Shown piece by piece: positions 18,040 to 26,110 of a DNA stretch of 64,000 nt; the stretch's first letter is position 1, and each line of letters starts with the position of its first letter. The notes under the pieces were generated by a model. The model saw only the letters and a list, made by a program, of their open reading frames with translations. It was not told the origin of the DNA and ran no database searches. Source of the stretch: Pseudomonadota bacterium (lineage in GTDB: Bacteria > Pseudomonadota > Gammaproteobacteria > Xanthomonadales > Xanthomonadaceae); assembly GCA_018242425.1 (NCBI GenBank), contig JAFEBX010000003.1, positions 124,001 through 188,000 of the forward strand. The letters run 5' to 3'. A program made the position numbers and the translations under genes.

Positions 18040-19962
18040 TCAACCGGTGTTTTCAGGGCGCGCGATTCCGCGAATTCCGCGCAAAGGGGCGGCAATTTTG
18101 TACGAGCGCGAGTTTTCGATCATGCCGATCAAGTATTCCAAATCCTTGGAATTCATGCGCCAAAGCTGCAGGGATCCTGCGTTCAGGGTACTCCCGCCTC
18201 CCAGCATGCTACGCACCTTCCGCAAGGGCGCAGTGTATCGCCAAGATTTAGAACACATCAGTTCATGCAAGCGCCAACGCAAGGCTTCCTCGTATCGGCT
18301 ATGCCCGTCATCATGCATCAACTCGGGACGAACCGGCGCGTTGCTGAGTCGTCGTACTTCTTCGCGAAGCGCCTCTATCTCATGGGCCATGTTCCGCAAC
18401 TTCCTGGTCGTTCCAGCCGGCAGGAGGATGGGGGCCGAATCCAACTTCTTCAGGGTGCTCCGATAGTTGTGCATCCATTCTTCTTGGTCGTGCAATGAAG
18501 CCGAATGCTCCCCGTTCTCCCAGCGCCGGTACACGCAGGTCGGCTCCTTGCTTGTCGCAACCCCCGCAAGCGGAGCGACGCGAACGATGAAGTCCCAATC
18601 TTCAGCCGTGGTCAGGTTTTCATCGAACCGGAAGCCCAGATCCGTGAACAGAGAGCGCGGAAAGGCCAGACTGTGCAGCGGAGTCCGGTTCTCCACCAGG
18701 TGGTCGATCAAGTCGAACGAGTCCGGATAACGCGGAACAAAAGGCCCAATGGCCGTCACCGAACGCGTGTATCCTTGGGCATCGATGAGTCTGCGCCACT
18801 CTTGCGTCACGCACACCGTGCGCAGCAACTTACCGGGATTGGTCTCAGCAAGCTGCTTGAACGTCTTGACCCAGTGCCCGAACACCAGATCATCATCGTC
18901 GAACATGGCCACGTAGCGACCCTTGGCACGGCGAAAGGCTTCATTCAGTGGCCGGGCGCGGCTCCCCCCCTGGACGCGAACAAGCTCGACACGCTGCTGG
19001 AAATGCACCGGCAAGTCGGACAGCACCACCTCGATGTTTCGCTGGCGCTCTAGGTCGAGATCATGCCCCACCACCAGGACATTGAAGTCCTGATCTTCCT
19101 GCGCCATGAGGCAAAGAAGTGCCTCCCGCAACTCGGCGATCCTCTTGCCCTGGGTTCGCGTGACAACAGTGAGAAACCACGGCTCCCGCTGCTTGTCCGG
19201 ATGTGCCGAATCGTAAAGTGCCGCTGTTGCTCCGGGCACGCTACCAACATACATGCGAACAAGCTGGTTCGTCTCCGCGAAGTGATCTGACCGCTCGCGA
19301 ATGGCAGTAAGCAATTCGTTGAGCGGCGTCCCGGCCGCGACCGTTGCCAAGTCACGCGGGAACGCTTGATCACTCTTCTTCAGCAAGACATCTCTTTGTG
19401 CAATTTCATGAAGCCCGTTCTGTTTCATGAATAAATCGAGACTTTGATCAGTGAAGTAAGTGCGATGCGTATGATCCATCAATCCAGCCTCGGTGTATTC
19501 GAACTTCCCCGCAGCCAGGCGCAGCGCGATGTCGCGATGTCCGAAATTGGGAACCGACACCACAAACGGACACGCGTGTTCAATTGCCAGCTGCCTGAGC
19601 GCCTTGAGAGATTTGGCTGGTTCGCTCAGATGCTCCAATGTGTCGACGATGCTCATGGACTCGAGCGGCACGTCCGTCGGCAAATACTGCTTGAGCCTGG
19701 TCAAAGCCTCGTCAGGATCAGTGAGATCGATGAACATCGTTTCAAAGCCACGAGCTTTGAGGTGGTCGAGCGCGTCGGCATCAATGTCGACGCCGATGTA
19801 GCGGGCGCCCAACTCATCCCGGATCACCTCGGCCATGCGACCGAAGCCGCACCCGAAGTCCAGGTGAACTCCGCCAGGAGTACGCTTGAGATCGGCCAAC
19901 AGGGACACCACGTGCCCGTAAACGTTGTCCACGGCGTAGGCATTGTCATATTGGGAATTCAT
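18040..19962 (-). CDS. Fused SAM-dependent methyltransferase and family 2 glycosyltransferase
   Basis: A 640-residue two-domain protein. Residues about 1-190 form a class I methyltransferase: the SAM motif HLDFGCGFGRM at 33-43, then an acidic GVDIDAD, and VDTLEHLSEP. Residues about 260-490 form a GT-A glycosyltransferase with the DDDD motif at 355-358 and an NLTTAEDWDFIVR acceptor segment. The last 100 residues are helical and charged. It probably transfers a sugar to the growing O-chain and methylates a sugar, possibly capping it. It overlaps the previous gene by four bases (ATGA). Donor and acceptor are unknown. Confidence 0.75.
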   Translation of the reverse strand: MNSQYDNAYAVDNVYGHVVSLLADLKRTPGGVHLDFGCGFGRMAEVIRDELGARYIGVDIDADALDHLKARGFETMFIDLTDPDEALTRLKQYLPTDVPLESMSIVDTLEHLSEPAKSLKALRQLAIEHACPFVVSVPNFGHRDIALRLAAGKFEYTEAGLMDHTHRTYFTDQSLDLFMKQNGLHEIAQRDVLLKKSDQAFPRDLATVAAGTPLNELLTAIRERSDHFAETNQLVRMYVGSVPGATAALYDSAHPDKQREPWFLTVVTRTQGKRIAELREALLCLMAQEDQDFNVLVVGHDLDLERQRNIEVVLSDLPVHFQQRVELVRVQGGSRARPLNEAFRRAKGRYVAMFDDDDLVFGHWVKTFKQLAETNPGKLLRTVCVTQEWRRLIDAQGYTRSVTAIGPFVPRYPDSFDLIDHLVENRTPLHSLAFPRSLFTDLGFRFDENLTTAEDWDFIVRVAPLAGVATSKEPTCVYRRWENGEHSASLHDQEEWMHNYRSTLKKLDSAPILLPAGTTRKLRNMAHEIEALREEVRRLSNAPVRPELMHDDGHSRYEEALRWRLHELMCSKSWRYTAPLRKVRSMLGGGSTLNAGSLQLWRMNSKDLEYLIGMIENSRSYKIAAPLRGIRGIARPENTG

Positions 19963-20870
19963 GGCTTGAACCTGTGCGACGCGTAGGCACCTTCGATGAA
20001 CTGCCCCACTTTGTGATCGGCATCCAGTGTTGCGGGCAGCGTGTTGTTGGCCTTCCGGTCCTCGAAGCTCTTCAATGCACGCGCATAGACCGGATCGGGG
20101 GCCGCCTTGAAGTCGGCAATGATGTGATTGACGATGTCATTCCGCGAGTACTTGTAGGCGAGCAGCAATGCTGCTTCAGCAGAAAAGTATTTCTCAGCTT
20201 CACCTACCTGCCAGTGCCCACCGAGTCCCAACCGCTTGTCGTGAAAAATGATCGCCGCAGGCTCGTAGATTACCTTTTTCCCCCCAAGGCGAATGCGCCA
20301 GGACACGTCGACATCATCGCAATAGAGGAAGAAGGTATCCGCATCGAACCCCTCCAGTGCTTTCAGCAATGCCGTCGGAAACAGGGCGCACGCAGTCGCC
20401 GCCCATGATGTTTCCCCTGTTTTTTCATTGAAGGCTTTCGGATGCTCAATGGGCAGCTGCTTCGCCTCCACCATGCCGGTGTCCGGGCTCAGCATATGCT
20501 TGGCGAGCTCGACGAGGCAGGTCGGCGCAAGGCGCACGTCCGGATTCATCACAAGTGTGTACGGGGCCGCCGTGTCCTTCAACAGCGCGTTGTGGCCGCG
20601 CGCCGAACCCATGTTCTTGTCGAAAAACACATGCTCGACAGACTCCAACGCGTCGGAATCTTCGCGGACGGCATCAAGGAACTCTTTGGACAATATCGGT
20701 GATTTTGAACAGTCTCCATACGTCAAACGAACAGCAGAGAACGCGCCCCTGGCTATCGCAAGGTCGGCCGCCCGGTTCAGGCATTCAATGGTTCGCCGCA
20801 CATCCTCCGAGCGGTTCTCGAACAGAACGGAGTTGACTTGCAGGACGCGCGCATTTGATTCAGTCGACAA
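19959..20870 (-). CDS. Family 2 glycosyltransferase (rhamnosyltransferase-like)
   Basis: A 303-residue GT2 protein. It shows the NMGSARGHNALL nucleotide-binding segment, the YTLVMNPDVRL region in place of the usual DxD, and a FLYCDDVDVSWRIRLGG acceptor motif. This layout matches O-antigen and rhamnan rhamnosyltransferases of the WbbL type, which fits the rfb genes nearby. It overlaps the epimerase gene by 11 bases and the next gene by four. The sugar is inferred. Confidence 0.75.
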   Translation of the reverse strand: MSTESNARVLQVNSVLFENRSEDVRRTIECLNRAADLAIARGAFSAVRLTYGDCSKSPILSKEFLDAVREDSDALESVEHVFFDKNMGSARGHNALLKDTAAPYTLVMNPDVRLAPTCLVELAKHMLSPDTGMVEAKQLPIEHPKAFNEKTGETSWAATACALFPTALLKALEGFDADTFFLYCDDVDVSWRIRLGGKKVIYEPAAIIFHDKRLGLGGHWQVGEAEKYFSAEAALLLAYKYSRNDIVNHIIADFKAAPDPVYARALKSFEDRKANNTLPATLDADHKVGQFIEGAYASHRFKP

Positions 20871-21921
20871 GATTCTGCTCCTCGATCCATGTCACAAGTT
20901 GAGCAACGCCCTCGCCGAGCGATACACGCGGCGACCAGCCCAAGACGCTTGTCGTCCTCGGGATCTCACACCAGGCGGCACGCACGTCACCATTGCGGAA
21001 CTGTGCCGTCAAATGCGGCAGCGGTGCGTCATAAATGCCTGCAACCATGGTCGCCAGTTGCTGGATTGATGTGCCGATGCCGGTGCCGACATCGAGCACT
21101 TCGCCATCGGCGCCGTCGCTCATCAATGCCATTACGACCGCACGGGCAACGTCGTCGATGCAGACGAAGTCGCGGATGATTTCCCCGTCTTCATACACGG
21201 GAATGCTTTGGTTCTTGCGTGCCAGCCGGCAGAACAGCGACACGATGCCGGTGTACGAGTTGAATAGCGATTGACCCACGCCATAGACATTCTGCAGCCT
21301 CAATGTCGTATAAGGCACGTCAAAGCTCCGGCACCACGCCGACAAGACATGCTCCTGGGTAAGTTTTGTGGCGCCATAGACGCTTGTAGGCGCCGGGAAG
21401 GTGCATTCCGCGTTATGCGGCTGACTGGTCAGCCCCGGGAAGTCCCATTGGCCGGCAGAAAGCATGTCTACGCCCCGCTGCCCTGGATAGACATCCTTGC
21501 CCTCCACCGTGACCCAGCGCCCTTCCCCGTACACCGCGCGACTGCTGGTCAACACGATTTTCTCCGGCGCAATACCCTTCGCGGCGAAGGCATCAAGCAT
21601 GCGCGTGGTGCCCACGACATTCACGCTCGCATGACGACTTCCCTCCGTCAGCGACTGACCAGTCCCCGTTTCCGCCGCCAGATGAAGCACGCGCTTGGGG
21701 TTCCATTGCGACAGCAAGGTGTCCCAGGCTTCGGGATCGGTGACATCGCCTTCCAGGAGAATGGCATCCGGATGCAGCCTGGCCGGGCGTTCGCGACTGG
21801 CATGAACCTGCGGATGGAGGTTGTCGAGCACGACGACAGGCAACGCCTGGTCAGCGAGAAGGTGAGAGGCGGCACAACCGATGAAACCGGCGCCCCCCGT
21901 AATAAGAATACAATCTTTCAA
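20860..21921 (-). CDS. NAD-dependent sugar epimerase/dehydratase
   Basis: A 353-residue extended SDR with [15 protein letters not shown] at the N-terminus, VLTSSRAVYGEG as catalytic Ser strand and SVYGATKLTQEHV with the catalytic Tyr-Lys. The insertion between these two blocks (about 140-175) resembles dTDP-L-rhamnose 4-epimerases and related sugar epimerases. The product would be a modified nucleotide sugar for the O-chain, for instance dTDP-6-deoxy-talose, but this is inference. It lies two bases after the acyltransferase stop-start junction. Confidence 0.75.
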   Translation of the reverse strand: MKDCILITGGAGFIGCAASHLLADQALPVVVLDNLHPQVHASRERPARLHPDAILLEGDVTDPEAWDTLLSQWNPKRVLHLAAETGTGQSLTEGSRHASVNVVGTTRMLDAFAAKGIAPEKIVLTSSRAVYGEGRWVTVEGKDVYPGQRGVDMLSAGQWDFPGLTSQPHNAECTFPAPTSVYGATKLTQEHVLSAWCRSFDVPYTTLRLQNVYGVGQSLFNSYTGIVSLFCRLARKNQSIPVYEDGEIIRDFVCIDDVARAVVMALMSDGADGEVLDVGTGIGTSIQQLATMVAGIYDAPLPHLTAQFRNGDVRAAWCEIPRTTSVLGWSPRVSLGEGVAQLVTWIEEQNLVD

Positions 21922-21923
21922 AT

Positions 21924-22994
21924 TTACGTCCTTTCTTGAGCTTGAATATTTTGTAAGGCAACGCGTTTCTTCTTCAACCGCAGTGCAGGCGCCTCAACGA
22001 GATGCCACGAAATCCACGCCAGCACGAATGAAGCGACCAATGCGCAGGCGGCGTTTTGCAACGCGCTCTGCATTGGGAAAAAAAATAGGAATGCCTGTTG
22101 GAGCACGAAGCCATACAAATAAAGGCCGTAGGAAAAATCACCAAATCGACCCGCACGGTTCAAGTAGGGCGTGTTTGCCACCCCCAGCGACAACACGGCC
22201 ACCGGCAAGACAATGTACAGCGCAAGCTCTTTGGCGACTTCCGCCGATGGCTGGAAAAAGGCAAACAGCCCTACTAGAAACAGTGCGAATCCGGTATTGA
22301 GGATCCGGTACAAGGACGTCACTGCGAACAGCGAGCCAAGGAAGAAATACGGCGCCACATCCAGTACGGAGGCAAGTCCCGTACCGTAGTAAACCTGCGT
22401 GGGAGGTGGGTGGCCTGTCCGCAGCGCAAACAGGCTAGCAACCGCCAAGCCAATACTGAAAGCCACGAAAAGTGCGGCATTCCCGCCAATTCTTGCAAAC
22501 GCCAATACACACGGCATCACCAAGTACATCAAGAATTCGACCGGCAGGCTCCACAGTGAGCCATTGACGGCATTGGGATAGGGATTCGCCGGGAACAGCC
22601 CCCCCAATGCATATACCGGATTCAGGAGCAGGTTCGACCAGAAGTATCGCCAAGTGCCCCCATCCGTGAAATACGCGCCCAATGGCTGCGTCGTCAGGAC
22701 CGGCCCGAGCACCAACACGGAGAGGGCAAGCAACCATGCAAGCCCCGGGAAAATCCGCAATGCACGCTTGCGGAGATAGCGCACGGGATTGGGATCGAGT
22801 TGCCAGCTGGTAGCTATCAGGAAGCCGCTGACGACAAAAAAGACTTTTACCGCCAAGGCCTGGACGCTGTTACCGAGCACAACAACTTCTGCCGAGCGTG
22901 TCAGCGGGTGTGCATGGCCAAAGATCACCGCGGCAGCCGCAAGAATGCGGATGGCGTCGAAATTGTTGTGCCTGGACAACTTGGGAGCAGTCAT
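21924..22994 (-). CDS. O-antigen acyltransferase (acyltransferase_3 family)
   Basis: A 356-residue integral membrane acyltransferase with about ten helices. It has NNFDAIRILAAAAVIFGHAHP with the conserved Arg and His, the NGSLWSLPVEFLMYL motif and a terminal SWHLVEAPALRLKKK. It probably O-acetylates a sugar of the O-antigen. It is intact, unlike its paralogue at 16352-17407, with which it shares motifs throughout. Its start overlaps the wzt stop (ATGA). Confidence 0.85.
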   Translation of the reverse strand: MTAPKLSRHNNFDAIRILAAAAVIFGHAHPLTRSAEVVVLGNSVQALAVKVFFVVSGFLIATSWQLDPNPVRYLRKRALRIFPGLAWLLALSVLVLGPVLTTQPLGAYFTDGGTWRYFWSNLLLNPVYALGGLFPANPYPNAVNGSLWSLPVEFLMYLVMPCVLAFARIGGNAALFVAFSIGLAVASLFALRTGHPPPTQVYYGTGLASVLDVAPYFFLGSLFAVTSLYRILNTGFALFLVGLFAFFQPSAEVAKELALYIVLPVAVLSLGVANTPYLNRAGRFGDFSYGLYLYGFVLQQAFLFFFPMQSALQNAACALVASFVLAWISWHLVEAPALRLKKKRVALQNIQAQERT

Positions 22995-24331
22995 GGGTTC
23001 CGATCCACGCTTGATTCGAGCTTGATATTTTCCATCGGAATGCCAATCAATCCCTTGGCCACGCTTGTCGAAACGCTTTCGAACACGACCGCATCATGTA
23101 TCCAGTCATGCACCAGGTGTGATGCTTGCGTCCCTTCGGAAATTGCCACGCTGACGGCATACGTGCCTTTCGGCATCACAGGCATGCGGAACTCGAACAA
23201 TGCTTCAACGCATGAATCATTCGCGACATCCACCGGGGTGTCCAGATACGTCAAGTGGGTGTTGTCACCGAACAACGGCTGCCCGGTCCTGTCTTTGACA
23301 ACGAACCCAATGATCGCGCCATGCATCGACTTCATCGCGTTCGCGCGTATGGTCAAACGAACGATCTCCCCGCCGAGCAACCAGGATATGGCCTCACCAT
23401 GTTCGTCCCGGAACTCGACATCGACGATTTTTGCGCCGCCTGCACCAAAATTACCGTCGAAATCGTAGGACAGGATCCGCAAATCGTTTCTCAAGTTGCT
23501 GGAAGCCAACAACGCCTGCCTTGGATCCGGCGCACTCGCCAATGCCTTTCCCGCACCGACTTCGGCCCTTGTGGCGGCGCTGTCCGTCGGCATCTCGTAT
23601 AAATCCGCGAGATAACCATTCGCGATCTCCTTCGGGGAGCCATCCATCCTGACCGCCCCCGCGGACAACCAGACAGCGCGATCACACAACGCAGTTACCG
23701 AACCCATATCGTGGCTTACGAACAGCAATGTACCGCCCGACTCGCAAAAACCACGCAGGAACCGCATGCATTTCTGCACGAAATATGCATCTCCGACCGC
23801 AAGCGCCTCATCGATCACGAGCACATCGGCATCCACATGCGCGATGACCGCAAATGCCAAACGGGTGAACATCCCGCTCGAATATGTCTTGACTGGCTGG
23901 TCAATGTAGTCGGCGATATCCGCAAACGCGATGATGTCGTCAAGTCGTTCCCGCACCGCATCTTCGGACAACCCATAAATTTGCGCGGCGAGGGGAATAT
24001 TTTCGCGACCCGTGAGCTCGGGATTGAGTCCCGCGCCCAGCTCGAGCAGGGCCGCCAAACGACCATTGACCTCTACTTCACCTGAAGTCGCGGCAAGCGT
24101 TCCGCAGATGATGCTCAACAGCGTGGACTTGCCCGAACCATTTCGCCCCACGATGCCGACGGTTTCACCGCGCCGCACCGTCATCGAAATGTCCTGCAAT
24201 GCGACGTGGTCTTTGTGACGACCATGCCGCCCGCCCGTCATCAAATGAAGAAACCGCTGGAACGGCGCGTCGAACGTCGTATAGACCTTGCCGACTTGTC
24301 GGACGTGGATTGCTACGAACTCAGAGGACAT
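22991..24331 (-). CDS. wzt: Wzt: O-antigen ABC exporter ATPase with carbohydrate-binding C-terminus
   Basis: A 446-residue ATPase. Walker A is GRNGSGKS at about 63-70, signature YSSGMFTRL, Walker B DVLVIDEAL. After the ABC domain (to about 250), a C-terminal beta-rich domain (about 295-446) matches the Wzt_C carbohydrate-binding fold that recognises the finished O-chain end before export. Such domains go with capped polymers, which fits a methyltransferase in the cluster. ATG at 24331 is preferred over a longer upstream frame because the ABC domain begins there. It overlaps wzm by 11 bases. Confidence 0.9.
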   Translation of the reverse strand: MSSEFVAIHVRQVGKVYTTFDAPFQRFLHLMTGGRHGRHKDHVALQDISMTVRRGETVGIVGRNGSGKSTLLSIICGTLAATSGEVEVNGRLAALLELGAGLNPELTGRENIPLAAQIYGLSEDAVRERLDDIIAFADIADYIDQPVKTYSSGMFTRLAFAVIAHVDADVLVIDEALAVGDAYFVQKCMRFLRGFCESGGTLLFVSHDMGSVTALCDRAVWLSAGAVRMDGSPKEIANGYLADLYEMPTDSAATRAEVGAGKALASAPDPRQALLASSNLRNDLRILSYDFDGNFGAGGAKIVDVEFRDEHGEAISWLLGGEIVRLTIRANAMKSMHGAIIGFVVKDRTGQPLFGDNTHLTYLDTPVDVANDSCVEALFEFRMPVMPKGTYAVSVAISEGTQASHLVHDWIHDAVVFESVSTSVAKGLIGIPMENIKLESSVDRNP

Positions 24332-25118
24332 CCGGGAACCCGCGTTTCGTGAACCCGAACCACCATGCACCGAAAAGCAACACCGCGATGGATGCCAAGG
24401 TATACATGCCCCACAAGGTCCAATCGGGCATGGTGCCGAAAAGAACCAGGCCACGCACTGCTTCAACCGGGAATGAAATCGGATTCAACATGAACAAGAT
24501 GCGGATATGTTGCGGCAGGCTGTCAATCGGGAAAAAGATCGGACTGACAAACATCGAAACCGTGAGCAGCAATGGAATGACTTGTTGCAAGTCGCGCACG
24601 TAAACACAGAGTGCACTGATCGTCCACGACAGCCCAAGGATCATCATTCCGAGTGGAAGAAGGACCAGCGGCAGGGCGACCCAGGTTCCCGGCACCCCCA
24701 AACCCAGAACTATCTGGGCGAAAAAGACGATGGCCAATGAAATCGCGAGGTGGAACGACGCGGTCAGTATCGTCATCGAGGACAGGATGCCCAAAGGAAA
24801 CACGACCTTCTTGACGTAGGTCCTGTGGCTTTCAATCAGGGCTGACGCGCGGCCCATGACTTCTGAAAAAAACACATGCAGGACAATGCCAATGAACAGC
24901 AGCAGCGGATACTGTGCGTTGGATACATGTGGCCACGATGCCTTCAACAGTCGTCCCAACACCAGCCAATAGGCGGCAAGCAGCACTGCAGGCGTGGCCA
25001 TTGACCACAGCAAGCCGAATGCAGAGCCGTAATACTTCGAGTTTATATCGCGCTGTGTCATCCGAAGGAGCAGCTGTCGGTGGCCCCACACTTCCGCGAT
25101 TGGATTCACTTGACTCAT
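24321..25118 (-). CDS. wzm: Wzm: O-antigen ABC exporter permease
   Basis: A 265-residue ABC-2 type permease with six hydrophobic helices and the typical RDINSKYYGSAFGLLWS segment after the first amphipathic helix. With Wzt it exports lipid-linked O-chain across the inner membrane. It is the first gene of the minus-strand O-antigen block, 17 bases downstream of the CBS-domain gene position. Confidence 0.88.
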   Translation of the reverse strand: MSQVNPIAEVWGHRQLLLRMTQRDINSKYYGSAFGLLWSMATPAVLLAAYWLVLGRLLKASWPHVSNAQYPLLLFIGIVLHVFFSEVMGRASALIESHRTYVKKVVFPLGILSSMTILTASFHLAISLAIVFFAQIVLGLGVPGTWVALPLVLLPLGMMILGLSWTISALCVYVRDLQQVIPLLLTVSMFVSPIFFPIDSLPQHIRILFMLNPISFPVEAVRGLVLFGTMPDWTLWGMYTLASIAVLLFGAWWFGFTKRGFPDVL

Positions 25119-25134
25119 CGGGATCTCTTACCGC

Positions 25135-25512
25135 TCATTCGCGGCCCAGCCAATCCAGCAAATCCACCCGCGTAATCAACCCGGTCAGTTTCCCGCCCTC
25201 CGCGATCATCGCGACATGCCCGCGCTCGAAAATCGGCAACAGCGTTTCCAGCGACGCATCAGCCGGCGTCAGCTCCAGGCGCGTCACCATCGCGATCGAC
25301 ACCGGATCCGCGAACCGCTTCGAATCGCCGTACACGTGCAGCAGGATGTCTGATTCGTCGACGATGCCGGCAATGCGGTCGCCATCGAGCACCGGCAGCT
25401 GCGAGACGTCATGCTCGCGCATCAGCCGATAGGCCTCGGAGAGCGGATCGGTCGGATTGATGGTGATCGGCGCGCGCTTGATCAGCTCGCGGACGGAATT
25501 CGATCGGCTCAT
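25135..25512 (-). CDS. Stand-alone CBS-domain pair, possible relic of cystathionine beta-synthase
   Basis: A 125-residue protein consisting only of two CBS motifs: about 8-60 (DVSQLPVLDGDRIAGIVDESDI) and 65-122 (HVAMIAEGGKLTGLITRVDLLDWL). This closely recalls the C-terminal regulatory part of PLP-dependent cystathionine beta-synthases of Xanthomonas. No catalytic domain exists in frame: a TAA closes the frame a few codons upstream of 25527. ATG at 25512 is chosen; a GTG at 25527 adds five residues. It may bind adenosyl ligands as an independent sensor, or be a leftover. Confidence 0.75.
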   Translation of the reverse strand: MSRSNSVRELIKRAPITINPTDPLSEAYRLMREHDVSQLPVLDGDRIAGIVDESDILLHVYGDSKRFADPVSIAMVTRLELTPADASLETLLPIFERGHVAMIAEGGKLTGLITRVDLLDWLGRE

Positions 25513-25582
25513 GGGCAGCGGGGGCACGCGGAATGTGACGATCCGCCATTATCGCCGATCAGGCGCCCATACCGTGAATACT

Positions 25583-25619
25583 AAAATGCCGGCGAAGACG
25601 CCTCTGCGTCCGCGCCGGC
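25583..25619 (-). terminator. Terminator after the YdcH-like gene
   Basis: A long imperfect stem (GCCGGCG/CGCCGGC outside, GACGC/GCGTC inside, CTCT loop on the plus strand) is followed on the minus strand by ATTTTAG. It lies 23 bases after the stop of the YdcH-like gene. Confidence 0.6.
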
Positions 25620-25641
25620 TTCCTGTTGGCTCGTCTCGCCG

Positions 25642-25860
25642 TCAGTGGCTGAGGTCGGCGTAGATCCGGTTGAGCTGTTGCTTGAGCTGGAGCTTTTCGC
25701 GCTTGATGCTGCCCAGGGTCGCATCATCGAGTGGAAGGACGCCAAGTCCGGCCTCGGCGGTCTTGCGGTCGAGCTCCTGGTGCCGGTAATACAGCTGGCG
25801 GAACTCGGGGTTGGCCTTCATCAACGTCTCGATCGATTCCTGGGGTTGCCCTTCGAACAT
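25642..25860 (-). CDS. YdcH/DUF465 family small helical protein
   Basis: A 72-residue, mostly helical, highly charged protein. The pattern NPEFRQLYYRHQELDRKTAEAG followed by IKREKLQLKQQLNRIY is typical of the YdcH (DUF465) family, whose role is unclear. A perfect AGGAGG lies eight bases before the ATG at 25860, which settles the start over a longer upstream frame. It is divergent from pilU; the 250-bp spacer between them shows no gene I can support. Confidence 0.8.
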   Translation of the reverse strand: MFEGQPQESIETLMKANPEFRQLYYRHQELDRKTAEAGLGVLPLDDATLGSIKREKLQLKQQLNRIYADLSH

Positions 25861-26110
25861 CGCAGAACCTCCTGGGTTGTGGGCGCCGCCGGCGCCGTGG
25901 GGGATCGGTGGATTAACCACGATTCGACCCTACTCCCCCGCCTTCCCGGCCCGCAAGTCCCTGTCCCCATTGAACTTGAAGGTAACGGATAAACGCCACC
26001 CATACGGCCACGTATTGTGAAATTCCTCTTGTGCCCGCGCTTGCACAATTGGCGCTGGCGTGCTGCCATGTGAAGATCGAATTCAGGTTCCGGGTTCCAG
26101 GTCCCCCGCC

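Noticed and set aside
25861..26110. Sigma-54 promoter before pilU
   Set aside because: A TGGCGC-like element exists, but the GG/GC spacing does not fit the -24/-12 rule.
26060..26110. Upstream start for PilU
   Set aside because: The extra 17 residues do not resemble the family, while MEITNFLQLM at 26111 does.
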